A DNA stretch of 64,000 nucleotides, from contig NZ_ABEA03000005.1 in assembly GCF_000171235.2 (NCBI RefSeq), positions 1 through 64,000 of the forward strand, given 5' to 3'. Positions 7,024 through 16,731 of this stretch are shown here, piece by piece (the first letter of the stretch is position 1; the number at the start of each line of letters is the position of its first letter). Origin of the DNA: Geminisphaera colitermitum TAV2. Lineage in GTDB: Bacteria; Verrucomicrobiota; Verrucomicrobiia; Opitutales; Opitutaceae. The notes under the pieces are model-generated. The model worked only from the letters and a program-made list of their open reading frames with translations. It had not been told where the DNA came from and did no database searches. The translations under genes were made by a program, and so were the position numbers.

Positions 7024-9321
7024 TCACAATTTTCGCCTGGACAGGATGCGATCCACCACGAGTTGGCGAAATTGCGGCGAGAGCATGGCAAAATAGGAAG
7101 TGAATCCCGTCACGCGCACGATGAGGTCGGGAAACTTCGAAGGGTCCTTGTGCGCCTCAAGCACGCGCTCCTCGTCAATCAGGTTGATGTTCAGCAGCGT
7201 GCAGCCTTGGTCGAACATCGTCTTGATGAGAGCTGTGATTTTTTCAATCGCCTCCGGACTTTCGGCGATGGACGGATCGAGTTCCAGTTGCACTGGCGCC
7301 GTGTTGCCGTAGCCTGGTTGCACGGCGGCGATGGCGTTGACCAAAGCCGTGACCGCGCCGTCCTTGCGAAAGCCGGGCAGCGGATTCGCCCCGTGATTGA
7401 TGGGCTGGCCGGCGCGACGGCCGTTCGGTGTGGCCGAAACCGCCTCGCCAAATTCGATCGTGTTGGCCCAGGAAAAAAGTCCGGGGATGAAATTGTAGTC
7501 GGGATAGCGCCGGTTTTGGTCGCGCACCATGCCACTCCACGTCCCGGTGATCCGCACGGCCCAGCGTTCGGCGCGATTGCCGGTGGCCTGGCCGTAGCGT
7601 TCGCTGCTTTGTAGCATGAGCCGCACACGTTCGCCCTCGATGTCGGGGAAGTTTTTTTCGATATGCCAGTTCACCTCGGCCCAGGTGAGGCAGCCTTCGT
7701 CCGCCACTCGTTGTTCGAGCGCGGCAAACGAATCGGCTACGACGGCGATGCCCGCGCCGTCAATCGCGAGATTGCAATACCGCGCGCCACCGGCGGCCAT
7801 GTCCAAACCTTTTTCGAGCGGACCGTGGCAAAGGAGATTTGTCACCAGTTCCGGCTCGTTGTGCGTTTGGTGGCACATGTGAAAATGGTTTCCATCAGCG
7901 GTCTTTTCCACGGCCACGCGCAGGTGCGCGAGATAGATTTCCCAAAGCCGTTCGAGGCCTGGCGCGGCGGTGCCGTCGTTGGCGGCAGCGAACATTTCTT
8001 TCCATGCGACTTCAAAGACCTTGGCGAGATTCACTTTGACCACGTCGTTGAGCGTGTATTCGAGGCCGGGGAGTGACATCCAGTTGCAACCGACAGCGAT
8101 GCGTTGCCGCGCGAGTTCTTCCGAGTAGCCGGCGCGCATGAACCCGGCCACCAGCGCCTTGTCGCCGCTGAAGCGCGGCCAGCCTTTCTTGTGATGGAAA
8201 AGCAAATACACCCCGCGCCGGAACAGTTCGGGATCGAGGTCGTCGTGAACGCGGATCGTGAGATTGCACGGGCCGTCCATCAATTCGGCGGCATCCAAGA
8301 TGATGTGCGAAATGCGGCTCGTCATGTCGCGTCCGTCCGGGCCGGGACCAGCGAGTTGGTAATACTGCGCGTCAACCAGCAGCAGGCAGGCGATGGTGAA
8401 AGCGGCCTCCTCGTCGTCGATCAATCCGGCGGCGGCATCGCGCTCGTAGTAAGGCCGGAGCAATTCGTCCAACTGGCCGCCCGCGCCGCAGCGGTTGTAA
8501 GTGCGCTTGGCCAACACAAACCACGCGAGCCACTGGCAGGCTTCGCGCAATGTGCGCGGCGCGCCCTCCACTACCCACTCGTTTACAGCTTTCATCTCGC
8601 GCAAATTCTCGCGGAGTCGCGGGTCGGCTTCGGTAGCGAGTTGGCGGTCAACTTCGGCGATGGTGCGACGAATCCAGCCTTGAATCGCCAGCGCGGTGCG
8701 CTCCTCGCATTCATAGAAAACCGCCTTGTCGTGGCCGTTCAAGGCGCGGTAATGCCGAAGTTTTTCCAGAATGCCGCCCCAGCCGAGCCGCAATCCCATC
8801 GCGAGGTCGCAGGCATAGTGCGCGTCGTTGCCGATGCCATGCACGATGTTGTATTTTTCGTGAAAGGGCTTGAGGTGCGTGTATTCAAAATCAGCATTCC
8901 AGATGCAACTGGCCGCGCCGGGTTTTTTGCGCGCCTTTGGGCCGGCGCCATTCGCGTTGTTGGCGCAGGATGGAGCTTTCATTTTGGAGAGATAAAAATA
9001 AGTCTGCCCGGCTAGCGCATCATGAGGGTTGACGTAAACCGGCTGCGCTGCGAGCAGGCTTTCAAAATTCCGAGTCCAGCCCATGAAGCCGTAAAACGAA
9101 CCGTCGGCATGGTTTGGCGTGATCCGCCAGTGGAAGTCCGCCGGGGCGACGTGACGCCCGTAATCGCCTTCGTCCATGCCGCCTTCGTGGTCGATTTTTT
9201 CCTGGGTAACGGTGAGTTTTTTCTCTCTGAGTCGGCGCATCCGTTCGGCGAAGGAAAGCGACGCGAAATTCTCGGCAACGGGATTTTCAGTGATGATCAT
9301 GGCGGCGGTCTGGTTTTTCAT
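7024..9321 (-). CDS. Glycyl radical enzyme (PFL-like family), GCNW active-site type
   Basis: 765 aa. The glycyl radical loop is RVTGFTSYF with G739, 26 residues from the C-terminus. The expected thiyl cysteine is C412 in IAVGCNWMSLPG; the Glu normally two residues after it in dehydratase-type GREs is Trp414 here, and there is no second adjacent Cys as in PFL. It is not closely similar to GRE 1 (2356-4650). An activase follows the same operon upstream (9356-10285), so the enzyme is likely functional in anoxic conditions. Substrate unknown; a C-C bond forming or cleaving reaction that needs no Glu base is possible but speculative. An alternative start is Met8. Confidence 0.88.
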   Translation of the reverse strand: MKNQTAAMIITENPVAENFASLSFAERMRRLREKKLTVTQEKIDHEGGMDEGDYGRHVAPADFHWRITPNHADGSFYGFMGWTRNFESLLAAQPVYVNPHDALAGQTYFYLSKMKAPSCANNANGAGPKARKKPGAASCIWNADFEYTHLKPFHEKYNIVHGIGNDAHYACDLAMGLRLGWGGILEKLRHYRALNGHDKAVFYECEERTALAIQGWIRRTIAEVDRQLATEADPRLRENLREMKAVNEWVVEGAPRTLREACQWLAWFVLAKRTYNRCGAGGQLDELLRPYYERDAAAGLIDDEEAAFTIACLLLVDAQYYQLAGPGPDGRDMTSRISHIILDAAELMDGPCNLTIRVHDDLDPELFRRGVYLLFHHKKGWPRFSGDKALVAGFMRAGYSEELARQRIAVGCNWMSLPGLEYTLNDVVKVNLAKVFEVAWKEMFAAANDGTAAPGLERLWEIYLAHLRVAVEKTADGNHFHMCHQTHNEPELVTNLLCHGPLEKGLDMAAGGARYCNLAIDGAGIAVVADSFAALEQRVADEGCLTWAEVNWHIEKNFPDIEGERVRLMLQSSERYGQATGNRAERWAVRITGTWSGMVRDQNRRYPDYNFIPGLFSWANTIEFGEAVSATPNGRRAGQPINHGANPLPGFRKDGAVTALVNAIAAVQPGYGNTAPVQLELDPSIAESPEAIEKITALIKTMFDQGCTLLNINLIDEERVLEAHKDPSKFPDLIVRVTGFTSYFAMLSPQFRQLVVDRILSRRKL

Positions 9322-9355
9322 AATACGGGGGGAGAGAGGGGGAGGGGACCAGCAT

Positions 9356-10285
9356 TCAAGCGATGCGAACCTTGATGCCGTGTTTTGCGGCGACGGCGCG
9401 AAACCGGCCCATGGCCGCCTCGGAAATCATGGGCGCGTCCTTGAGCAGATAGGGTTTGCCCATGCAGCGATATTTGTCTGAGCCGAGCGGATTGTAGGCG
9501 AGCAGTTCATAGTAATCCAATGCGGGCAGCGTGGCAGCAAACATTGCGATGGCCTCGATCGCATTTGCGTTGTCGTTAAAATCGGGAATGACCGGCGTGC
9601 GAACAACCAGCGGCAAATCTAGCGCGCCGAGATGGCGAGCATTTTCGAGGATGCGCTCGTTGGCGACGCCCGTCCATTCGCGATGCGTGACGGAATCCAT
9701 GTGCTTGATGTCGAACATGACCAGATCCAGCAACGGCAGGAGCGATTCGAGCTGTTCCCACGGCACGGCCAGATTCGTTTCGATGGCCGTGTGGATGCCG
9801 CTGGCTTTCAGCAGCGCGAGGGTTTCGAGTGCGAAGTGCGTTTGCACCGTCACCTCGCCTCCGGAAAGTGTCACGCCGCCGCCGGAGTTCGCATAGAAAT
9901 TTTTGTCCTGCAACGCCTCGGCCAGAACATCCTGCGGCGCCACTTCGCGGCCAACCTTCACCAAAGCTTCCGCGTGGCAATCACCCCGGTAATGCCGCGC
10001 CACGCCGGTGTCGTCGGTGAAACACAACGCTGCATCGGCGCTGGCGCCAGCGCCGGATGTATCCGGAGCGGCAAGACAATGTCCGCAACCGATGCACCGT
10101 GAGCGGAAGAACTGAAGTTCGGGACGCGGGTTGATCGTCTCCGGGTTGTGACACCACGCGCAACGCATGTTGCAGCCCTTGCAAAAGACCGTCGTGCGGA
10201 TGCCCGGCCCGTCATGCAGCGCGAACCGCTGGATGTCGGTGATGATTCCGGTGATGACGTGAGCGGCGGGCATGGTTGTTTCCAC
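9356..10285 (-). CDS. GRE-activating radical SAM enzyme
   Basis: 309 aa. The N-terminal HDGPGIRTTVFCKGCNMRC leads into the radical SAM cluster pattern C-x3-C-x2-C. An insertion follows with CIGCGHC and further cysteines, suggesting at least one accessory iron-sulfur cluster as in the long GRE activases. A SAM-binding GGGVTLSGGEV stretch and a conserved C-terminal YYELLAYNPLGSDKY are intact, in contrast to the activase of module 1. It lies 34 bp upstream of GRE 2 on the same strand and would install the radical on G739. The promoter is shared with the divergent AraC gene in 62 bp. Confidence 0.9.
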   Translation of the reverse strand: METTMPAAHVITGIITDIQRFALHDGPGIRTTVFCKGCNMRCAWCHNPETINPRPELQFFRSRCIGCGHCLAAPDTSGAGASADAALCFTDDTGVARHYRGDCHAEALVKVGREVAPQDVLAEALQDKNFYANSGGGVTLSGGEVTVQTHFALETLALLKASGIHTAIETNLAVPWEQLESLLPLLDLVMFDIKHMDSVTHREWTGVANERILENARHLGALDLPLVVRTPVIPDFNDNANAIEAIAMFAATLPALDYYELLAYNPLGSDKYRCMGKPYLLKDAPMISEAAMGRFRAVAAKHGIKVRIA

Positions 10286-10362
10286 GCATCCAGCTTAGTC
10301 CGCGTCCCGACTGCGGGAACGAATCTTGAACGCGCCGCGCAAATTGATTGAATGATCATGCT

Positions 10363-11205
10363 ATGCCAAGCCGCGCCACCAAGCATCTCTATCTCCCCGC
10401 ACGCGACCGTTCGTTTTGGAGAAATGAGGCCAGCGCCGCATTTCCTCTCCTTTATCTGGCTTGGGGACGCCGCGACTTCCATGAGCAAGGCGTTCCCGTC
10501 AGCACGCATGAAGGCTGGGTCTGTGTCTGCATCGAGGAAGGAACCCCCACCATCATTCTGAATGATTGTCCCATCAAGCTCGCCCCCGGCCAGCTCGTTT
10601 TCATACGCGAAAACTGTCCATACGGATGGGCACGCGCCGGACACAAAAGCTGCAAGTTTTTGCTCTGGATGTGGCGGCGCCCCTTGCGTCCGGAACTAGC
10701 CGACATGGTAGACAATGCCAGCGTCATACAAAAAACTCCCGTCGCCCGGCGTCCGCTATGGAATCGGCTTCATGCGATGTGCCGTGAGGAAATCCTGCGT
10801 CAGGATGAGTGGAGCCCCGGCTGGCTTGAGAGTTGCCAGCTCCAGATTGAGGTTCTCCTGCTGCGTTTGATGAAGGCCGTTCCCGAGGAAAAACCCGTTG
10901 CCCACCGCGTTGCCCTCGCGCTGGCGTGGATGCGTCTGCATCCGGACAGTCAGGAGCCCATCGGACGTCTTTGCGACTACTTGGGCCTCTCGCAGCCCAC
11001 GCTTTACCGGCTCTTCAAAAACCAGACCGGTGAAAGTCCGCTCGCCCATTTCCATCGCATCAAGATGAATCGTGCGCGCGAACTCCTCGGCAATCCGAAC
11101 GTTTCAATCAAAGAGGCGGCCTTCATGCTCGGATACCGGCATTTCAATGATTTCAGCCGGGCCTATCGCCAGCACTTCGGTCACGCTCCGTCGCTGATGC
11201 GATAA
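10363..11205 (+). CDS. AraC-family transcriptional regulator
   Basis: About 280 aa. The N-terminal half is a cupin-like sensor (WVCVCIEEGTPTIILNDCPI and the following LAPGQLVFI). The C-terminal 100 residues form the double helix-turn-helix of AraC proteins: IGRLCDYLGLSQPTLYRLFK and then a second helix pair ending YRHFNDFSRAYRQHFGHAPS. It diverges from the GRE 2 operon with only 62 bp between, so it most likely controls that operon. The ATG at 10363 is used; a TTG at 10348 is an alternative five codons upstream. Confidence 0.9.
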   Translation: MPSRATKHLYLPARDRSFWRNEASAAFPLLYLAWGRRDFHEQGVPVSTHEGWVCVCIEEGTPTIILNDCPIKLAPGQLVFIRENCPYGWARAGHKSCKFLLWMWRRPLRPELADMVDNASVIQKTPVARRPLWNRLHAMCREEILRQDEWSPGWLESCQLQIEVLLLRLMKAVPEEKPVAHRVALALAWMRLHPDSQEPIGRLCDYLGLSQPTLYRLFKNQTGESPLAHFHRIKMNRARELLGNPNVSIKEAAFMLGYRHFNDFSRAYRQHFGHAPSLMR

Positions 11206-11271
11206 GGTGCGACGACGCCAACTCCATTGCCACCCGCAGCAATTTCCACATCCCCACTGCGAAAATTGCCA

Positions 11272-12309
11272 TCAGGGTTCCGGTCTCGGTCGCAATGTTT
11301 TCCCTTCCACCCATGTGCCTTCGACCAGCACCCGTTGCGGATGAGCCGGGATGCCGCGCTCGCCGCGATGCAAGGCCGAGACCAAAAAATCCACTGCTGC
11401 CGCCCCGATTTGTTCGTTGTCCTCCCGCATCCCGGACACCGTTTCATCAGACGATGCCAATGACGGGCACGCGATCCCAACCTCGTCCGGCACCTTGACG
11501 CCAAGCGTCTCCAGCACCTTTTCCCAACCTGAGTAAACAGGTGTCAGGATGACATCGGGGCGGTGGCGTTCAAACCATGACCGGGACTGCCACTCCGCGC
11601 ACACCGGCACATGCCGACCCTTCCCATATAGTTCCCAAGCGGCTAGATAGCCGGCCAGATAATTGTGGTCCGTGCGCTGGTCATGCCCGGCCTCCATGCT
11701 CAGACCGACGCGTTTGTATCCACGCGCCAATACCTCTTTCGTTGTTGCAAACGCCGCCCGATACTGCGCCGAGGCCACGGAATGCAGTTTCGGCTCCACG
11801 ATGCTGTAACCAAACGTCACCGCCGCAAAATCCTGCCACGGAAACGCCATCAGATTCATGTCCGGATACGGCTGCGGGCACAACAATACCCCATCAATAC
11901 CGCGTGATTTTGCGATTCCCGCCGCACGCGCCCAGGAGACGCCCATCTCCTGCAAGTCGAGCACCTCGATTTGGTAACCATGCGTCTCCGCCCGCTGCCG
12001 GGCCGCCTTGAAATAGGCGGCGAAATGCGACAACTCGCGCCAGCGAAATGGCCCCACGGTCTGCGCCAGCCATCCCAGCGTCCCGCGAAACTCTGTTGTT
12101 CTCCGCCCATGCCGGTAGGCCGCCAGCACGGACAGCATCGGATCGGGTACATAACCCATCTGTTCGCAGATTTTAAGAATCCGTTCTTTGGTTGTCGCCG
12201 GCAGCCCCGGATGTCCGTGCAGCGCGAGCGATACAGTCGCGCGATTCACACCGGCGACTCGAGCCACATCCAATTGCGTTACGCGTGTTTTCTGGGGAGG
12301 GGAGGGCAT
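11272..12309 (-). CDS. LacI-family transcriptional regulator
   Basis: 345 aa. The N-terminal helix-turn-helix reads TQLDVARVAGVNRATVSLAL with the hinge region after it; the rest is a sugar-sensing periplasmic-binding fold (GIDGVLLCPQPYP, DVILTPVYSGWEKVL, DEVGIACPSLASSDETVSG). Only one in-frame Met precedes the DNA-binding domain, so the start is firm. A palindrome-containing operator overlaps its start codon (12309-12332), pointing to autoregulation. The same 14-mer occurs before the giant beta-helix gene, the fucosidase and the dehydrogenase, so this protein is the best candidate regulator of the glycan cluster. It converges with the AraC gene, 66 bp apart. Confidence 0.92.
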   Translation of the reverse strand: MPSPPQKTRVTQLDVARVAGVNRATVSLALHGHPGLPATTKERILKICEQMGYVPDPMLSVLAAYRHGRRTTEFRGTLGWLAQTVGPFRWRELSHFAAYFKAARQRAETHGYQIEVLDLQEMGVSWARAAGIAKSRGIDGVLLCPQPYPDMNLMAFPWQDFAAVTFGYSIVEPKLHSVASAQYRAAFATTKEVLARGYKRVGLSMEAGHDQRTDHNYLAGYLAAWELYGKGRHVPVCAEWQSRSWFERHRPDVILTPVYSGWEKVLETLGVKVPDEVGIACPSLASSDETVSGMREDNEQIGAAAVDFLVSALHRGERGIPAHPQRVLVEGTWVEGKTLRPRPEP

Positions 12310-12332
12310 TCACCTGTGTAAATTACACGCCC
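12309..12332. promoter_or_regulatory. LacI-type operator at the lacI-like start codon
   Basis: TTCACCTGTGTAAA at 12309-12322 is followed by TTACACGCCC, so the core is GTGTAA-A-TTACAC, a palindrome with a central base. It overlaps the start codon and ribosome-binding region of the regulator. Matching 14-mers lie at 29961-29974, 29989-30002 and 31452-31465. A further inverted repeat TTGCTT/AAGCAA is at 12334-12350. Confidence 0.7.
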
Positions 12333-12450
12333 ATTGCTTGGGTAAAGCAAAAACATGAACTTTTGCGCCATACCGACCTGATTGCCCCGGCATCCGTTCC
12401 CGATTTCGTCCCCTGTGCATTCGCTCCATCCCTGAATTCAACCCAAACCC

Positions 12451-13206
12451 ATGAATATCCAAATCCCAAATCATCGCCACTCCGTCAGGGCATTCACCCT
12501 GATCGAATTGCTGACCGTCATTGCCATTATCGGCATCTTGGCGGCAATCATCATCCCGACTGTCGCGGCCGTCCGGAAAACCGCAAAATGGGCGCATGGC
12601 ACCTCCAACATCCGACAGGTAACCATGAGTGCGTTGCTCTGGGCGCAGGACAACAAGGGACAGATCCTCTATAATCAAGCCAACGTAAGTTACAGCGGAA
12701 ACAGCAACTGGGATCGCATCCTCTCCATGTATATCGCCAACTATCCGGACAATACCGGGCGCCCCTGTCCGCCTGTCATGCACGACCCGCTTGTCTCGGC
12801 ACGACCCGCCCCCGGCAGCGGAAATGAAAATAAAATTCTGCACTTCCAACCCCTAGGCAACTTTACGATTACAGAAGCCACGAAAAGCAGTAATGTCTTT
12901 CTGAAATACCAAAACATCAATGCCTTCACCGCCCCATCCCAGCAAATTTATATCATGGATGTTTGCGTTCAGGATGACGGGACTCCTTTCGGGATAACCA
13001 TTTCTCAAATTGACAGTGAGGCTTACCTGGCCCGCGCATCCACCAGCCCCGACGACATGGCCAACACATTGAATGTTGATGCTCCGGGCAGCGGCAGAAT
13101 CCGCTGGACGGACAAAAAAACCAAGGTCGGGTTTATGGACGGTCACGCCAGAATCATGAAGCCGGAAGAGATCAAAAAACGGATGACGAATCCGTATAAC
13201 CAGTGA
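12451..13206 (+). CDS. Prepilin-type N-terminal methylation protein (pseudopilin-like)
   Basis: 251 aa. The N-terminus has the type IV prepilin signature: a short basic leader, then AFTLIELLTVIAIIGILAAI with the glutamate at position +5 of the mature protein. The C-terminus carries the H-X9-DG type motif VGFMDGHARIM found in the many pseudopilin-like proteins of Planctomycetes and Verrucomicrobia. It would be processed by a prepilin peptidase and placed in the inner membrane or periplasm. These proteins often accompany LacI regulators and glycan genes in this phylum; their role is unknown. It lies 140 bp from the LacI gene, diverging from it. Confidence 0.85.
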   Translation: MNIQIPNHRHSVRAFTLIELLTVIAIIGILAAIIIPTVAAVRKTAKWAHGTSNIRQVTMSALLWAQDNKGQILYNQANVSYSGNSNWDRILSMYIANYPDNTGRPCPPVMHDPLVSARPAPGSGNENKILHFQPLGNFTITEATKSSNVFLKYQNINAFTAPSQQIYIMDVCVQDDGTPFGITISQIDSEAYLARASTSPDDMANTLNVDAPGSGRIRWTDKKTKVGFMDGHARIMKPEEIKKRMTNPYNQ

Positions 13207-13234
13207 CAAAAACCGGCGCGTTTCCATGCGCCCT

Positions 13235-13254
13235 CCCCCCCCCCCCCCCCCCCC
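13235..13254. repeat. Homopolymer tract of 20 C
   Basis: Twenty consecutive C in the 77-bp gap between the pseudopilin-like gene and the GH106 gene, about 30 bp before the latter's start codon. Length variation here could alter spacing of promoter or ribosome-binding elements. Comparable tracts occur at several other places in the window. Confidence 0.95.
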
Positions 13255-13283
13255 TCCCTCCATAGTCATAGTCATCCTCTTTC

Positions 13284-16200
13284 ATGCAGAAAAAAACGCC
13301 CACGATCGCCCACGCTCTTTTTGTAGTTATTTTTTCGATATTCACATCCATCCACGTCGGCGCCGCAGACGGCGTTGGGGATGATCCGCTTGAGGCGGGT
13401 TTTGTGCAACCGCCGCCCTCGGCGCGTCCGCTCACTTGGTGGCACTGGATTAACGGACACGTGAGCAAAGACGGCATCCGTGCCGATCTCGAAGACATGA
13501 AGGCCGCAGGAATCGCGGGTCTCCAATTTCTTGACGTGGACGGTCACGGCCTCGCCGCCGGGCCGATTCGGCACGGTTCGGATGCATGGCACGAAAACGT
13601 TCAATATGCGATTGAAACGGCAACCCGTCTCGGCCTCACGTTTGACATCATGAATTGCGCGGGCTGGTCCACCAGTGGCGGACCGTGGATCACGCCGGAG
13701 CACTCCATGAAAATGCTCGTCTGGAGCGAGACGCCGGTCGTTTCGGAAAACCCGGCGCGAAACATCACCGTGACGCTCCCACAGCCGGAAGCCGTGCGAG
13801 GACTTTACCGCGATGTCGCCGTTATCGCCGTGCCGTCCGATCTCGAATCCGATTCCGAATCCGGCGGGACAGACGCGGCGTTTTCCTGCAACATTATTGC
13901 TGGTCTCGACCCTACGCCGCTTGCCGCCGCCGGAAATACCAAGGCTCTGCGTCTTCCGGCCGACGCGGCCACGCCGTCATTCACCTGGAAATATGCGGAT
14001 GCGCGCGAACGCCGCATGGCGCGCCTCATATTTGGTGACAAACAACAAAAAGGACGGCTCGCCGGACAAATCGAGGCGTCCGACGATGACGGGAAAACGT
14101 TTCGCGATGTTGGCAAATTCGACTTGCAGTTTGGCCACGCCAACACGCGGACGGTTGAAATCAATTTTTCGTCGACCAAGGCGCGGATATTTCGCCTCAC
14201 CTTTCGCCGCGCCACTCCCGACGCCGCGCCCTGGCCGCTTTCGCTCGCCAGCCTTTCGCTCTCAAACGAGGACCGTATCGAAAATTTTCGCACAAAAAGT
14301 TTATCGACCCTCCTTTGGGGACAATTTCCTCAAAAACCCCGCGTCGCCACCGCGTCGTCCGAGGCCGCTTTGCGCCCCGAACAGATTATCAATCTCACCC
14401 AACAATTCTCCGAGGCGAACGGGCGCGTCGAGGCCGCGCTTCCTGCCGGACGCTGGACGCTGTTGCGTTTCGGTTACACGACGACCGGTAAAATCAATCA
14501 TCCCGCGCAACCCGAAGGCCGCGGCCTCGAAGTTGACAAATTCGACGCCTCTGCCGCGCGGTTTCACTTTGAAAAATCCCTCGGGCGTATTCTGGACACT
14601 GCTGCCGCTCGTAATGGAAAATCGGTGACAGGCGTGCTGGTGGACAGTTGGGAGGCCGGTTTGCAAAACTGGACGCCGACGTTTCCCGACGAATTTCGCG
14701 AACGGCGCGGTTACGATTTGCTGCCGTGGTTGCCGGCCCTCGCAGGTCGCGTGATCGGTTCCGTCACGGAGACTGATGCCGTGTTTCGCGACTTTCGCCA
14801 GACGGCCTCCGATCTCGTGGCTGAAAACTACTACGGTACGCTCCGAAAGCTGGCCAACGCGCAGGGACTCAAACTCTACACCGAACCCTACCACGGGGGG
14901 GCGTTTGAGGAGTTTCAGGCGGGCGCGCAGGCGGATGTCGTCATGACCGAGTTCTGGGTGAGCAACTGGGATGAGCATTCGAAGCGCGTCAAAAAAATGG
15001 CATCACTCGTTCACAGCTTGGGAAAAAATGTGCTTGCGGGAGAAGCATTCACCACAATGCCCGAAGCCGGACGCTGGCGACAGACTCCCGGCAATCTCAA
15101 ATACTACGGCGACCGCGCCTTTCTCGAAGGACTCAACCGCATCGTGTTTCACACCTACGTCCACCAGCCGCGTTCCGACTTGCAGCCCGGTTTCACTCTG
15201 GCGCGCTGGGGCAGTCAGTTCGGGCGGCTCAACACTTGGTGGACGCTGGGCGCACGCGCATGGACCGACTACCTCGCCCGCTCGCAATGGCTGCTGCAAC
15301 AGGGCCATTTTGTCGGTGATGTGCTTGTCCTGAAAACTGTCGGCATAAATACGCTGGAAGGTCCCAGCTATTCTCCGGTTTTCCCTGATGGTTACGCGTG
15401 GGATTTCATCGCGCCGGCCCAACTGAAGGACGCGAAGGTCGGGGGCGGATACGTGTCGCTGGCAAACGGTGCGAGTTATCGCGTCGTTTTTCTGCCGAAC
15501 TCGTGGGTGGCGGATGTTTCGCTTTTGCGTTGTTTGGAAAAACTCTGGCAAGCCGGCGTGCCGGTTTTTGGTCCGCCGCCCAGCGCCCCCTCTGGACGCA
15601 ATGATATCACCGGGGAGCGCGCCGAGTGGGATCGTCTGCTGAAAAAACTCTGGCACGAAGAACGCGTCCACAAAGGCGGCGAAATTGATGCATGGCTCCG
15701 CAAAAACGTCCCGCCCGATTTTACCACACTCCCCCCCCCCCCCTCCACGCGCGCCGGAGTTGACAATGCGAACACGAACGCGCCACTCCCCTTGCGTTAC
15801 GTTCACCGGAGCGTGTCCGGCGGCGACGCGGAAATCTATTTCGTTGTGAACAGCAATCCGTATCCGGTTTCGACCCGCGCCACTTTCCGCGAAAGCACAG
15901 GCCGCGCCGAAATCTGGAATCCGGTTAGCGGTGAACGTCACGCGGCTGGCGTTTTGAGAAATGAAAACGGCCACGCCACCGTCGAACTGAATCTGGACGC
16001 GATGGAATCGGTATTCGTCGTTTTTCGCAAAAAGCAGGGAACGTCTCCGTCCTCGCTCGCGCCCGCTGATGACACCGGCGGCGCAGATGGCAAAACGCTC
16101 GTGCTGGACGGCCCGTGGGAAGTGGAGTTTCGTCCGCCCATCCGAAAAGCTTTCACGCGCATTTTTCAAAGACTGGAAGCATGGAATGAGTCCGCCGATT

Positions 16201-16682
16201 CCGACGCGCGCTATTTTTCCGGAGCCGCCGTTTATCGCGCGGAGTTCTTGAACAAAGGCGGCGCAGATGGACGGCGCGCGGAGTTGTTGCTTGGCGAAGT
16301 GTGCGACATCGCCGCCGTCCGCCTCAATGATCGTGATCTGGGTGTGGCCTGGACCGCGCCATGGAGGTTATCGATTCCCGCCGGTGTCTTGCGCGAAGGT
16401 GCGAATAAAATCGAGATCACGGTCGCGAATCGTTGGGTTAATCGTCTCATCGGCGATGAAGCACTTCCGCTCGACGCCCGTTATACGACATCGAGCGATT
16501 ACCGCGCCGATGCTTTGTTGTTGGAATTGCCCGCGTGGTTCAATGACCCCGCAGCCGTGGCCAGACGCGAACGACAAACATTTTCCACATGGCGCGCTTA
16601 CACCAACGTTAACGAACCTCTCTTGAAGTCCGGTCTGCTCGGGCCTGTTTCCATCCGCATTTTTGCGGACAGGGAGGAATGA
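13284..16682 (+). CDS. GH106-like alpha-L-rhamnosidase, secreted
   Basis: 1132 aa with a signal peptide (residues 1-27, ending VGAADG). The opening RPLTWWHWINGHVSKDGIRA and AGIAGLQFLDVDG are characteristic of the Glyco_hydro_106 family, known for alpha-L-rhamnosidases acting on pectic and other rhamnose-containing glycans. The C-terminal part (about residues 935-1080) looks like a GH2-type jelly-roll (GPWEVEFRPP, later AVRLNDRDLGVAWTAPWRLS). A tract of 13 C at 15731-15743 is in frame and encodes a Pro run. It likely acts in the periplasm or outside, first in a plus-strand row with the MFS transporter, the lyase and the deacetylase. Catalytic residues are not assigned here. Confidence 0.85.
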   Translation: MQKKTPTIAHALFVVIFSIFTSIHVGAADGVGDDPLEAGFVQPPPSARPLTWWHWINGHVSKDGIRADLEDMKAAGIAGLQFLDVDGHGLAAGPIRHGSDAWHENVQYAIETATRLGLTFDIMNCAGWSTSGGPWITPEHSMKMLVWSETPVVSENPARNITVTLPQPEAVRGLYRDVAVIAVPSDLESDSESGGTDAAFSCNIIAGLDPTPLAAAGNTKALRLPADAATPSFTWKYADARERRMARLIFGDKQQKGRLAGQIEASDDDGKTFRDVGKFDLQFGHANTRTVEINFSSTKARIFRLTFRRATPDAAPWPLSLASLSLSNEDRIENFRTKSLSTLLWGQFPQKPRVATASSEAALRPEQIINLTQQFSEANGRVEAALPAGRWTLLRFGYTTTGKINHPAQPEGRGLEVDKFDASAARFHFEKSLGRILDTAAARNGKSVTGVLVDSWEAGLQNWTPTFPDEFRERRGYDLLPWLPALAGRVIGSVTETDAVFRDFRQTASDLVAENYYGTLRKLANAQGLKLYTEPYHGGAFEEFQAGAQADVVMTEFWVSNWDEHSKRVKKMASLVHSLGKNVLAGEAFTTMPEAGRWRQTPGNLKYYGDRAFLEGLNRIVFHTYVHQPRSDLQPGFTLARWGSQFGRLNTWWTLGARAWTDYLARSQWLLQQGHFVGDVLVLKTVGINTLEGPSYSPVFPDGYAWDFIAPAQLKDAKVGGGYVSLANGASYRVVFLPNSWVADVSLLRCLEKLWQAGVPVFGPPPSAPSGRNDITGERAEWDRLLKKLWHEERVHKGGEIDAWLRKNVPPDFTTLPPPPSTRAGVDNANTNAPLPLRYVHRSVSGGDAEIYFVVNSNPYPVSTRATFRESTGRAEIWNPVSGERHAAGVLRNENGHATVELNLDAMESVFVVFRKKQGTSPSSLAPADDTGGADGKTLVLDGPWEVEFRPPIRKAFTRIFQRLEAWNESADSDARYFSGAAVYRAEFLNKGGADGRRAELLLGEVCDIAAVRLNDRDLGVAWTAPWRLSIPAGVLREGANKIEITVANRWVNRLIGDEALPLDARYTTSSDYRADALLLELPAWFNDPAAVARRERQTFSTWRAYTNVNEPLLKSGLLGPVSIRIFADREE

Positions 16683-16731
16683 GCGGAGATGGTTTCGCTC
16701 ATGAATCACTGATGTTCGAGAGATTTTCCAG

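Noticed and set aside
13225-13260. C20 tract as an assembly gap or artefact
   Set aside because: Similar tracts recur at least eight times and several are in frame in coding genes, so they look biological, although exact lengths may be uncertain.
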